Assembly (NCBI GenBank): GCA_964036045.1
Contig: OZ038399.1
Location: forward strand, 21,902,170 to 21,966,169
Direction of reading: 5' to 3'
Source: Eutreptiella sp. 'Long Island Sound 2002'
Taxonomy: Eukaryota > Euglenozoa > Euglenophyceae > Eutreptiales > Eutreptiaceae
Length of the DNA: 64,000 nt
Made by a program: the position numbers and the translations under genes
The notes under the pieces: model-generated
What the model saw: only the letters and a program-made list of their open reading frames with translations
Databases searched by the model: none
Told to the model about the DNA's origin: nothing
Part shown: positions 43,773 through 55,100 of the stretch, piece after piece
How positions within the stretch are numbered: position 1 is the stretch's first letter
Layout: every line of letters begins with the position of its first letter

Positions 43773-45265
43773 ACCATCAGCTCTGCAGTCGCTCGCAGTT
43801 GCAGGGAGCATTGGAGCTTGTTCTCGACGCAGCAATCACGATGCTTGGCGTCTAGGGAACGCAGGGCCAGCAGTCCTGATGCACATGACAGGTGTTTGCG
43901 GGATCAGGCGCCCCCGGGGTACTGTATACACCTTAGAGTCTCCCATCCAGTGCTTCGGGTTGTTCTCATCGGCCGCCGGACCTGGCACGAGTAGATATGC
44001 ATGCATATGGTAGATGCAGTAGATTGTGAGATCAAGCCCCTCCTCCCCTGTGCTCACCCTCAGCCCCCACCCCGCAAACCACTGCATCTCTGCCCTGATA
44101 CATGGCCACAGGGCCAGGGGTATCCGGATCACCAAGTGCTACCCATCAGCGGTGCACGGCATTCCCAGGCATTATGCAAGTTATTTTCGCACTGTGTATG
44201 TGTTGGGGGGTGCACAGGGCCTTGATGGTCGAAGGATCCCCCCCCCCCTGTTATTGCTACGCCCCTTCACCCCGTAAATTTCTTCCAGATCCCCGTCTAA
44301 TTCAGCTCACTTGACCTTCAGAGGGAATGTTGGGGCCATGAAAGGGGGAATTGCGTGGGATGCTCCGCCGCTGGTCCTAATGCTATTGATGCTAAGTGTA
44401 GCCGCTACCGTCGCCACAGTGAGGCCGCGGCTTTGCATTACATTTGGTACTTTTGTTGTCGCTTGGGCGCTGGTGGGTGGGGAACAGTCAGAGCAGGGAA
44501 GGCGTGGCACAGCCAACTGTAAGATGATATGCGGATGGAGCACAGGCAGGAGCAGGGACAAGCACCGATGAATCGAACCAGCCCTGGGAAGACAGGGCCC
44601 TGTTGGAAAGACGGATGACATCATTTGCCGCATTGGTGGTGGTGAGCAGCCCCCCGAAGTTCACGGTCTTGGGAAAGACATTGTGTGAAGCATGCTGGTG
44701 CCGGCATGGAGAGACACCACGGGGAGTAGAGGGACTGTCCCACTGTCCCACTGTCACCGATAGCATAGTGGCTTGGAAAAAGCAACAATCTACAGACTCA
44801 AACCACTGTGTACACCTGGAAGTACTAACCGGCACACTTCCTCAGCCTTTATTGCAATCCCCACCCACGTCCATGCTGTCCCTGGGCAGGCAGGGGTAGT
44901 GTCACCTTGGCAACCCAGAAATTCGCAAGGGGTCAAGCGTCTGAGGTAGAACGGAACCCCATTTAGGAGTCTGCAATTTGGGAGGAATTGAATGAACCCC
45001 TCCCCCCCATGACCAGTGACAATATCTTAGAGGGATGATTGAGGATGCAGTACGCACATGGTGCGGAAATTAAAGCGCGGCAGACCCCAGGCAGCAATTG
45101 GTTTCAAGTGGTTCAAGGAGACCTACATGCACCCGTTGCTAGTGTCACCTGCGGGACCTAGTCTAAAGATGCGTGTGGTGCAAGTGCCCGCCCCCCGCCA
45201 ACCCCCTTGCGCTCCTTGACTGCCCCTTGCTGCTTCCCCAAGGGCCATGGGGGGAACGTTAGCAC
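43773..45265. other. No gene recognised
   Basis: Open frames on both strands at 44.3-44.9 kb lack motifs. C-rich and G-rich runs are frequent. Confidence 0.4.
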
Positions 45266-45284
45266 GCCGGGCGCGCGCCGGGCA
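45266..45284 (+). repeat. 19-bp GC direct repeat, left copy
   Basis: GCCGGGCGCGCGCCGGGCA, identical to 45813-45831 in the same orientation. The pair brackets the transposase fragment. It is itself a short direct repeat, GCCGGGC-GCGC-GCCGGGC. Confidence 0.8.
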
Positions 45285-45297
45285 TCTTTTGTGACCC

Positions 45298-45763
45298 GTG
45301 CCCTACCGGTGGACTGTTGCTGTTGATATGTTGGGCAACATTATATGGATTTGCCCCTTGGCCCCCGGGACATCAGCAGATGTTTTGATTTGGGATGGGT
45401 ATGGACCTTCTCGTACCCTAGGTGATTTCTTTGATTTTGAAGTAGGAGGCCATGATGGTGCTTATAAAGGCCGGATTCATGTCATTGTGCCTCTCATTGG
45501 AAGAAAGAATGGCACTTTGACAGCCCGCCAACAATGTTACAATGACGTGCACGGGTGGTATGTGCGTGTGTGTGTTGTGTTGCCAGAAGCGCTCCACCGT
45601 CGCAGTTTGTGATGAGTGTAAGGAGCACTATTGTACTGAATGTATTGACACCCACACATGTGGGACCAATGTTCTGAATTCACAGATATTGCTTTATCAT
45701 GCAACGTGCTTAGTAGGGAAGGCGCGCAGTGCAACGTGGTCTACTTGGGGGGCTTCTCCATGA
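45298..45763 (+). pseudogene. DDE transposase fragment (Harbinger/IS4-like) with Cys-rich end
   Basis: The frame 45298-45612 reads AVDMLGNIIWICPLAPGTSADVL in two blocks, then VGGHDGAYKGRIHVIVPL and LTARQQCYNDVHGWYVRV. The order D-x-x-G-x-I, PGT-x-x-D, D-x-x-Y, P, L-x-x-x-Q-x-x-Y-N-x-x-H matches the C-terminal half of PIF/Harbinger-type (DDE_Tnp_4) transposases. The expected final R-x-x-V-E glutamate block is missing. Instead another frame continues as a Cys-rich stretch (CVLCCQKRSTVAVCDEC, then CTECIDTHTC) up to about 45680. That part resembles a zinc finger. The N-terminal half is absent, so this is a fragment, or the 3' part of an intron-bearing gene. Confidence 0.5.
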
Positions 45764-45812
45764 GAGGGAAAATCTGGGGCTGAAGTCGGGATAGTTAATA
45801 GAAAAGTAGCGT

Positions 45813-45831
45813 GCCGGGCGCGCGCCGGGCA
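45813..45831 (+). repeat. 19-bp GC direct repeat, right copy
   Basis: Identical to 45266-45284. The two copies lie 547 bases apart and may mark the ends of a duplicated or inserted unit. They are direct, not inverted, so they are not ordinary terminal inverted repeats. Confidence 0.8.
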
Positions 45832-46134
45832 AACATTCCCCCATGGTGAGCATCTTCACGAATCCAAGGTCAACTGGTCCAGGTCTGACAAGTCCGAAAC
45901 GGAGCAATGCACCTTATCCATCGTCACTGGAACAGGAACAGGAACAGGAAAAAAAAACAGGAATGGGTGGGGACGAGGGGACCGTCACGTGGAGGGGGGG
46001 AGACTACAAAAGGGAGGAGGCAGTGTTACCAAAGTAGAGGGGTTTCCATGGCACCCACTTCATTTTTGCCTCTTTGTCCTTCAGACCTCTGTCATGTTCT
46101 CTCTGCCTGCCCAGCTCTAAGCCTGTCCCCTGTC

Positions 46135-49100
46135 ATGCTGTGGGCTGTTGCATTCTGCCTCGCAGCGCTGCTGTTGCAGGAGGCGGCACACGCACAAAGC
46201 CAAGGTGCTACTCTGGCGTCTAGCCTCTTTGCGGCCGTCGGGGCCACATGCCCGGACGACGCGCCCGGCAGTCCCTGTGCGGCGTACAAGGAGGCCATCC
46301 TGGCCTATGAAGTGGCGGCGAACCGCCCGCAGTCCCCTGCCGCCGTCCGATCCTTCCTTCACGATCTCCGCGATTATTATCTGAAGGGGAACCGACCGCA
46401 GCTCGCGTATTTGGCCAGTGAGGTCTGTGTCCTGCAACTCAGCAAATGACAGACACTAAAGGAGGACCCGGAACGGAGCCCGACCAACCCGTTCCATGGG
46501 CAGATGGCCCGCAGGGCGAGTGTTCGTGTGCTCGTCACGTGTCTAACGATCGCCCAACGATCTCGAGGCGGTCGAACCGTACGAAGTTGTTGCTTCGGTG
46601 ATCTTTGGGCACCGAGGAAGGGTGCAAACGCGCTTTAAGCAAAACATTTTGGTGAAGAGGAGGTCCCCCCCCCCCCTCCGGGTCTCCTCAAGGCAGCACT
46701 CGGTACTAGAGCATAGTGGCTCACGTTATCGTTCGTTGTGCAATCGGACAGAAATGCACAATATGCTTGAAAGTGCGAACTGACTGCATCACGAGGGCAG
46801 GATCATGCTGCTGATCTGAACCCTAGTCTCCTCTCCTTCGAGCAGCCGCAGGGGATGTGTTGCTTGCTGTGCACAAAGTTGGTGCAGGACCATACCAAAG
46901 CAGTCCCATATATGTCATTGAAGATTCAGATGAAAGCATGCAGGCCCTCGAATGGGGCAGCCGAAAATCGTGGGCTGACCGTCCAGGACTTGAAAAATAC
47001 ATGCGCCAGACGTCTTCATTGTACATGGGCTTTTCACTATGTTGTGAGGTGGTGTTGAGGTTACGAGTTCGGGGCCATGAGTGGCTTGGGGGGTGGGGGT
47101 GGGGTGAAACATGAGGCTGTCCAACATTGTGGGGGTGTCTTATGGTTGTACAGGCAAGAATATTGCCACTTGTAGCAAAACCCCCCCATTTCTCCCTGTC
47201 ATATGCGCGCTGTGCCGACACGTCTGCAAAGGCTGCAAATGCAGGACGTGAAAGAAAAAAAGTTTTGGCGCCGTCGGCACCCGTCTTGCGGGCAGCGTGG
47301 TTGGTGTGGAGGGAATCACTCCAGATGATGGCAAGTGTCTCATGGCTTCATCAGAGGCAGCTTTTCAGCCAATCTTCATCCTCATCCTCAGCATCATCAG
47401 ATTCCTGATTGACATTGATGACACGTTGTGTGGCATGGCAGTTGATCTACGCGACTATGTGGCCGCCCCGCCCCACACTGCAAGAGCCATTTCCAATGAG
47501 GGTCCCCCTCTTCAAAGACCCCTCCCCTGTCCAGCCCCCCCGCATCTTCTAAAACAAGGCGGAGCATTCGGCCGATGAGACCGACCATTGATCCCACCCG
47601 TAGTAAAACAAGCGTTCCGCCTACTCTCCTTAGGAACTTGTCAGGCTCAACCCACGCCAAGGGGCTATCCAAAGTGTTGCTGCATGGGACAAGCGACTGG
47701 CGGGGCCCGTGTGTGGTGGCTATGACAGCCTGCCCAACATGTACGCCTGTCCCTCGTCCCCGATCTGCACCGGCGTCATGCTGCTGTTCCGGCTCACAAA
47801 GTGGCTGCAGGATTCGGGGGCCCAGTGCGGCGGCCACTTCTTGTTCCTGGGCCCGCTGTACACTGCGCTCCAGGACGGCGGCGAGGGGTTCGGATTGGTC
47901 TCAAATCGCGTGTATGCCCCGGGGGACCGCATCATGGTGTGCCGCCGGCCTTCCCGTGGGGTTAGGGATGCGGCCACTTGGGCAGTACCTAATCGGCACC
48001 CCGTGCCCCAGGCATACCTTGTGCTGTCAGATGGAGGTGGGCACTGTAGTGATACTCCGCCGGTGCTCTTTGTCTGTGCTGTCTCCTTTGTTCCTTCTGC
48101 CGGCCGTTCGTCGATACCCCCTTGGCGAAGTTTTGGCGGTCGGTTCTCGCACTGCAGCCCAGGATGGCCTGCTGGGGAGGGGGTTGAGGGCCGCCGCTAT
48201 CCAGGGAAGAGACGGGGGAGTCGGTGTCAGGCCCGATGGTGCTATTTGCCACCACTCGGCACTTTTGCTGGGGATCCCCAGCAGGCGTCGTCGTTGTCGG
48301 CGTGGTCGTCGTCCTGCTCTCACCCTTCCTCCCTCGCTGTGTGCGCCCTCTGCGTTTGTGCTCCATGCCTCTCCCTCTCTGCTGCACACCCACCGGGCGT
48401 CAAGGCGAGGGTGCCTGCGACGTGGCCTCCTTGGTCCACCTTTTTTTGTGCCTTGTCAGATTCCCCGTGGCCTTACGTTTGTGTTTGGGCTGGCACGCAT
48501 GAGCGTGCAGGTGTGCGTGCGGTTGCTCGTGTGGATGTGTGTGGGTGTACGGGCGTGTCCCGCTTTGTGGCTTGGTATTATGTATGCGGCTGTGCCCATT
48601 GTTGATACCCACCCACTTGTGCCGGACCAAGTGAAGATTGGTGAAGGCAATGTGTCACGTGTTCTTTTTCAAGTGGGACAGTCTCCGTTCTTCGACGACG
48701 CCGACTTCTGGGGTTGCGACCATTCTCGCACGGTTGCGTTATGCTTTTTTTTTTCGGTCGCCGGATCGCAGTGTGTGGCTTGGTACCCAGTCACTGGACC
48801 AGGGAACGGGCAAGCACACCTACAGAGGGGGGGGGGGTTCGTGGCACTTCAATTTCGCGTGGGAACTTTCGCGTTTCAAATTGACCGCGAAATTTCCCAC
48901 GTGAAATTCCGGGTTCTCTGCGACTTTCTGGCACACCAGCGGTACACGCTGTGGACTCTGGCGGGGGGTGATACACTCAACCGGGGGGCTCCGCGAAATT
49001 TCCCACAGCGAAATTTACTCCCGCGAATTTGACTTGGCGCGAAATTTCCCCCCCTCCTGTACGCGCCACCTACACGTTTGCCTTCCCCAGAGCCCACCCG

Positions 49101-52100
49101 TCACCCCAACCTCTGTACCTCCAGGTCTGGCCGGCAGCCCTGCCCCTCACCGCCGACTCCCTGAAGCTTCAGAAGCCACTGCCTGCGGACGTGACCCTCA
49201 GCCCCTTCTACCGCCTCGTCCTGCGGCTGCTCCAGGCGGCGCAGGACCCTGAGTACACCGACTGGATGTACACTCTGCCCCAGACCCTGGGGCTTGTCCC
49301 CAGTGCCTGGAACGCCGCCCAACTGAAGCTGCTGAACCTTGTGAATCCCTACATCGCGGGGCGGGCCCTCGAACAGAGGAAAGAGCACACGCAGGTCTGC
49401 GCCGGATGACAGTCCACTTGAGGGAAACTGCCCGCGAATCCTCAAGCACCTGATCTGACACCACGGGGGGTACCGTGCAAGCTGTGAAATGGTCCATTGT
49501 GTTTCTGTCGTCGGTGGCCTGTAGGCGTGGAACTCTGGCGACTGCGTGCATCAGTGAACATTTGATTCTATCGCTAGTGCCACCTCGGCCCCTCGAGTTC
49601 GGGAACACGCCAACCTTCCCTTCCCACTTCTGTCTCACACGCCCTTTTGGTAGAAAAGCGCAGGGTGGAGTGGCAGAGTTTGGGAAGCTGAGCTCTGCTC
49701 GAAGTGCGTACCAGGTGCGGTAGGGGGTGACAGCCGGACGGTATGCAGATGGAGCAGAGCGGGCGGAGGGGGACCGCAACAGAGGTCGAACCTTGCCGAT
49801 TTGCATTCGCGGCTTTGAGGGAAGAAACGGCGCCATTTGAAGCCCATTGCCCCTGTGATTTGCGCGTTATCATCATGCCTGTGGTCTGCGCGCAGGGCAA
49901 TGGCATCGTTTCTGTGTATGCGTGTTCGAGACTGTTTGCATCATTCTCCGTTCTGCGGCTTACAGGCGTTCAAGACTATTCAGCCGCACCTGAGTTCCAT
50001 TTTGCCCGATCTCTCCAAAAGGGCCATTACCCTGGAGCGGTGGCATTGGGCCTGTGCAGTGGTGACCTCTCGCTCAGCCACCCTTTGGAACGGGCAGCAG
50101 GTGCTTGTGCCGGGCCTACACATTCTGTCGCATGGAGCTGAGGGCGAAACTTTGGCGAAGGACAGCCAGACTGGAGACTATTTCATTCAGGCTTCCAGAG
50201 TGTACCGCAAAGGGGAGCGTATCCATTTCAGGTGGCTTCTTGGGCAAGTGCACAAAACAGGTTGGGTTGGTTTGGGGGTTCGTTTGTTTTGCTTTCTGGC
50301 AGTGATGGCACACGTTTGGCTTGGACGTGTTGTGTTGTGTTGTGTTGTGTTGTGTTGTGTTGTGTTGTGTTGTGTTGTGTTGTGTTGTGTTGTGCAGTGT
50401 AGTGTAGTGTAGTGTAGTGTAGTGTAGTGTAGTGTAGTGTAGTGTAGTGTAGTGTAGTGTAGTGTAATGTAGTGTAGTGTAGTGTAGTGTAGTGTAGTGT
50501 AGTGTAGTGTAGTGTAGTAGTAGTAGTAGTAGTATGCGGCCACACCATTTTTTGGAGGCGCCATGCCAGCGATACCCTTTAGGGCAGCTGGTACTGACGG
50601 AGGCCAGTCCTCTTCGCTGTTCCTTGTCCCTACCCTCCGCTCTCCGCGTCCCCTCTCCCCCGGCCCTGAGCACTGCAGCACAACATAGTCATGGGCTCAT
50701 TTATTCAATCCATTCTACAAGGTCCCCATCATCCCGGTCTGAGTCCGTGTCCATTTCCGGCAGCTCTGGCTCTGATTCCTCCTCTTCATCTGCCTCTTGC
50801 CACTCGTCTCTCAGGAGGTCTGCCAGGACCCCTCCTAAGCCTGACACATTAGCTCCTGCTCTGAAGCATATATACATGCCTGGAGGTGTTCGGACCACTG
50901 TGATGCCTGGTGTACATGGGCTTACATGTGGGGAGGTGGGCGACAGAGCGAGGGTCACTGATTCCCAGGTGCCTGCCGCTGGCAACCCCAGCACTACCAC
51001 TTGGCTTCCCCTCTTTGCTGGCACGCTGGGTTGCACCCATCCACTGTCCGTCCCCTTAAACCTGACATCCTTCAGTGCACATGCGTGTGCCATAGCTCTG
51101 GCACAAATCAGTTATCCCCATGGTGTCCCTACCCTCTTGGGCCAGGCAGGAGGTTTCTTCCCGAACTGGTGGTGTCGGCGTTGGAAGGGGGACAAGCGAA
51201 GCCATGCTCCTATTGCCTCAAGAAACGCCGTTGCCAGATTCGCTCTGAGCGCCAGGTTACAGGGGCCTTTCTCATGCATGCGAAGGAGCCCTGACTTGGA
51301 CAATAGCACTTCATCTCGCTCTACACCGCCCCCGTTGGTCAGTCTGGACTCTGACACTAAGCTGAGGCGACCGGCTTTTCTGTTTTTGCCGAACCTGACT
51401 GACTCTATATCTACCCAGTCCAAGGACCAGCCTTCGACAAACAAGAACTCAGCTGCTGCAATGAAGCCTAGAAAACTGGCCGCTGACGAGACAAAGCATT
51501 CTGCGGTGATGTGACCACCCCAGCTTCGACATTCTCTCCTGTAGAACGGACAGAAAAAATATGGGGTTTCTGCAACGTGACACCACGGGGCCGTCCGTGC
51601 CCAGAACGCATATTTGAGCGCCCCTTGCGTCAGATTGTGTTTGATGACTGTTTCTTGCCACGTTCTGCCTGCTTCCCTCACACCCTGCGGTATGTTGAAA
51701 CCCTGTGCTGCCATGTAGCTTGCATCCATGGTTTTCGGTGCATCCATGACAAGCTTCCCTTCCCAAAACAAAAAAGCACAGTCTGACAGCAGGGATCGGA
51801 ACGGAATGGACCATGCCTTGGCATGGTCTGCAGCTTCTTTCGCCAGGTCATCACATTTCTTTTGCCACATGGCTACCTCATGCGTAGCGTGCGAATCATG
51901 CTGAGCTGGAACGAAAAATTCATCAACGTCATGTGCCAGGATGAATTCGGCGTAGGCCAGCCTGAGTCTGTCTATCTAGAAACACGACGATGGCGAACCA
52001 CCGGAGTTACCGAATACCGCCGTAGCATTATCCGCAATGGCAGCCCTGATGCTTCTTCCCCTCCAGTCGACATGCTTAAGGAGTTCAATTGCCAAGTATT

Positions 52101-55100
52101 TTCAGCACCACTCAGCGCTCCATGATGAGCCCGAGACGCACACTGCCGACCCTGCTGCTGACACAACCACCCCATTGTCATCGACCAAGATTGCAGCCCA
52201 CCCTATCCTGTCGCCTTTCTTCGACCCATTTGAGCACATGATCAGCGGACCTCGGGTTTCACTTCTATGAACCTGAATGTTACAGTACGCATCATCAACC
52301 TTGTCTCTCAACTCAATACCGAAAAATACCTTCAATTCTTTCACTCTCATCCACTCACGAGCTGTGCTTGCATCCCAGTGCTCAATTTGCGGTGACTCTT
52401 TTAGGAGCCACACATGACGACATGCTTCCCGCGTCAGTGCATTTTTGCTATTCAGGAGCTGAAACCAGGTCAGTAGGAATTTCATTTGAAATCGCAGATA
52501 TAGAGTTGGTAGTCCGAACCCACATCTGCTCAGGGGGGTATATATCAGTGCTTTTGGCACTTTAGGGGGTAGCTTGAGGGCCGCACACGCCACTCGCTTA
52601 ATCAGGCTTTGCGCTTTACATACCCATGCCAGTTGCACTGGTACTACCGAATTAACATAGTCCGGCCCTGCAATGGCATACGCGCTCAGAATTCTCAGGA
52701 GCAATACAAAACAAGGACCCAGCCTCATTGTGGTTGCATGGATCTTTTGTAGTCTGACACAGAGTTTATCTATGCACACTGCAGGCTTGTGCCCCATCAG
52801 CATGGGTATTCCTGTCATCGCAAATTCCTTTTTGCAGAAATCAAAATTGCCAAATACTGTGTCAACTTTCCCTGCCCTCAGGACCAGTTTGGCGTTTTTT
52901 ACTGAGATCTTGAAAAGCTGAAGTTTTGCGAAGTTAACCGAACCTCCCACACTCCAGCAGCTGTGTCCCTCCGTCAGCAAGAAATATGACAAGCCTGCCT
53001 CTGACAGCGCAAAGCCTCGTCTGTCATCAGAGTAACAGATCTCTGCCATCTGGTGACCTTCTCTCCATGGCAGACAGGGGAATAAATCTCGTGACTCGTA
53101 TGTTCTGGGCTTTAGCGACTCCGGTTGCATACCCTATGACCACACCGCTGAGTTGTACCATGTTCGGACAATGCCCATGTTGTTGAAAATCCCCACCCCC
53201 ATGCTGCCGCCTTCAGGTCCCCCATGCCTCATTTGGAATGGTCCCACCAATCCAAACGGGGACACTACACACACTCTCATGTTCTCAAACGCTGCTCGCG
53301 TCCATCTCTCAACTCTCAGTGCGGGGTGTCGCGTGACTGCATGTTGTCCTGGTCTGGCCACATTGCAAAAGGCATTTTTCTCATCCCAATCCACTAAAAA
53401 AAGCACACCATGTTTACTGCACCACCGTGGAATTAACAGTCTGCCCACCATAGCTGCTGCTTGTGGGGACAGTTGCTTTCTGTATGCAACAAATTCTGAT
53501 GGAATCAACCCTGCCAATTCTGATCTGATTTGCATCCTGATCTGCATCCTGTGAAAAACATTCGTTGCGGACAGCCGGCAAATGAAAGCTTCCAGCAGTA
53601 TAGGCCTGCCGTTTCTGAGTAACCATGTCGGAAATTTCTTTATGAGGCATAGCTGAATCACCATCCGCCACCATTGGCTGTCTGCCCCTGCATCCAGGTC
53701 AGATAGCAACTGCACTAGAGTATGCCATGCAGCACCTGTCAGTTTCAGCACCAAGCTCCTTGGCATCTCTTCACAGGAAGTCGCTTCTGACCCTGATCTG
53801 TGCAACATATCAACAAACTCATCAAATGTTGGTGCCTCACCTGCCACATCATCCCATGGAAGCCCTTGCCTGGATCTCTTATACATGTACATTAGTGCTG
53901 CAAAACCAGGGTGATTCTGTAAAGGGCAGAGGGGGGTTTTCTCTGTAGCCTTTAGTATCTGGGCTGTATCTACCGTGATCCCCGGCCTGTTCGCATACAT
54001 TTCTTGTGCTTGTTTCAACATTTCCGCTTTGAACTCCATGGGTTGTGTCGGAAATGTCTGTCCGTCCGGACTTATTTCTTGCACAGTCTGAAACTTCTGG
54101 GATTTTAGTCTCAACACTCTGCTTGTGGTGGATGTGATGTTCGTGTCTTGTAGCTTGTTTGCCTTCAAGTGAAGCGATGCTACGCAAGCTGCGTCACGTT
54201 GCTTGCTCCACCAGCTCTGAACTGATGCCTCTATGCCTTGTTGTTGTCCCCTTGCTGCTGATGCCACCTTTGCCGCTTCCTCCGTCACTGAATGTATGGA
54301 CACTCTTTTACGCACACACTGTCTGATAAGGTCCCAATATAAAAACAACACAGCATCCGGTAGCCATTGGGCACCAGTGCACCAGAACAGACCTATCGGC
54401 ACTAAAGCTGCTTCTTGTGCTAGGGCGTCTTCTGACGTCGATCTGAAGTTGAACTGCCTACACGTCGGATCCGCTGGTCGGAGGTATTGGGCATCAAAAT
54501 GCAGTTCGAACAACAGTGCAAAATGCGACGACAGTCCCGGCAGTATGACGCACTCACATTTTTTACAGGGGGTGGATGTCGAGATGAGCATCCAGTCCCT
54601 CACTGTCAGGGCATACCTGTACCCTTTCTTGACTCTGTTTGTTGGAGAACCTGATTCATATGGGCAGACAAGTCCAGACCACGGCTTTCCCTCCTTACTG
54701 GCTTGCCTGAACCAGCTTGTGGTGTCGTCTGTATTTATATCCCCTTGCAGTATGTGTGCACTGCACTTCTCTTTGAGCAAAAACTCGGCCGACTCTTTGA
54801 CCGCCGTGTTTCTAGCCTTCGGATGCATGCCAGGCGGGAAGTGCACATTTACCATAGCCAGTGAGTCCGCCGTGGATCGTTTAACAATGACACCCATCCA
54901 ATGTTCATTCAGAGAAACTTTTGGTTTGAGTTTACCCAACCACCTCAGATGTACCAGAATCTCCAGCCCTCCTCCCTGGAAGCTGACTGATCTGGATTGC
55001 CTATACGGCAGCAATCGCAGACAATCCAGATATGTAGCTTCCCATACCTCTTGGAGGCACAATATATCCGGGTCGGTCAATACAATAAGGGCTGCGGGTT

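Noticed and set aside
50187-50681. Minus-strand HYTTL-repeat frame of 164-185 codons
   Set aside because: Same cause: the GTGTT/GTGTA arrays next to exon 5 of the SET gene.
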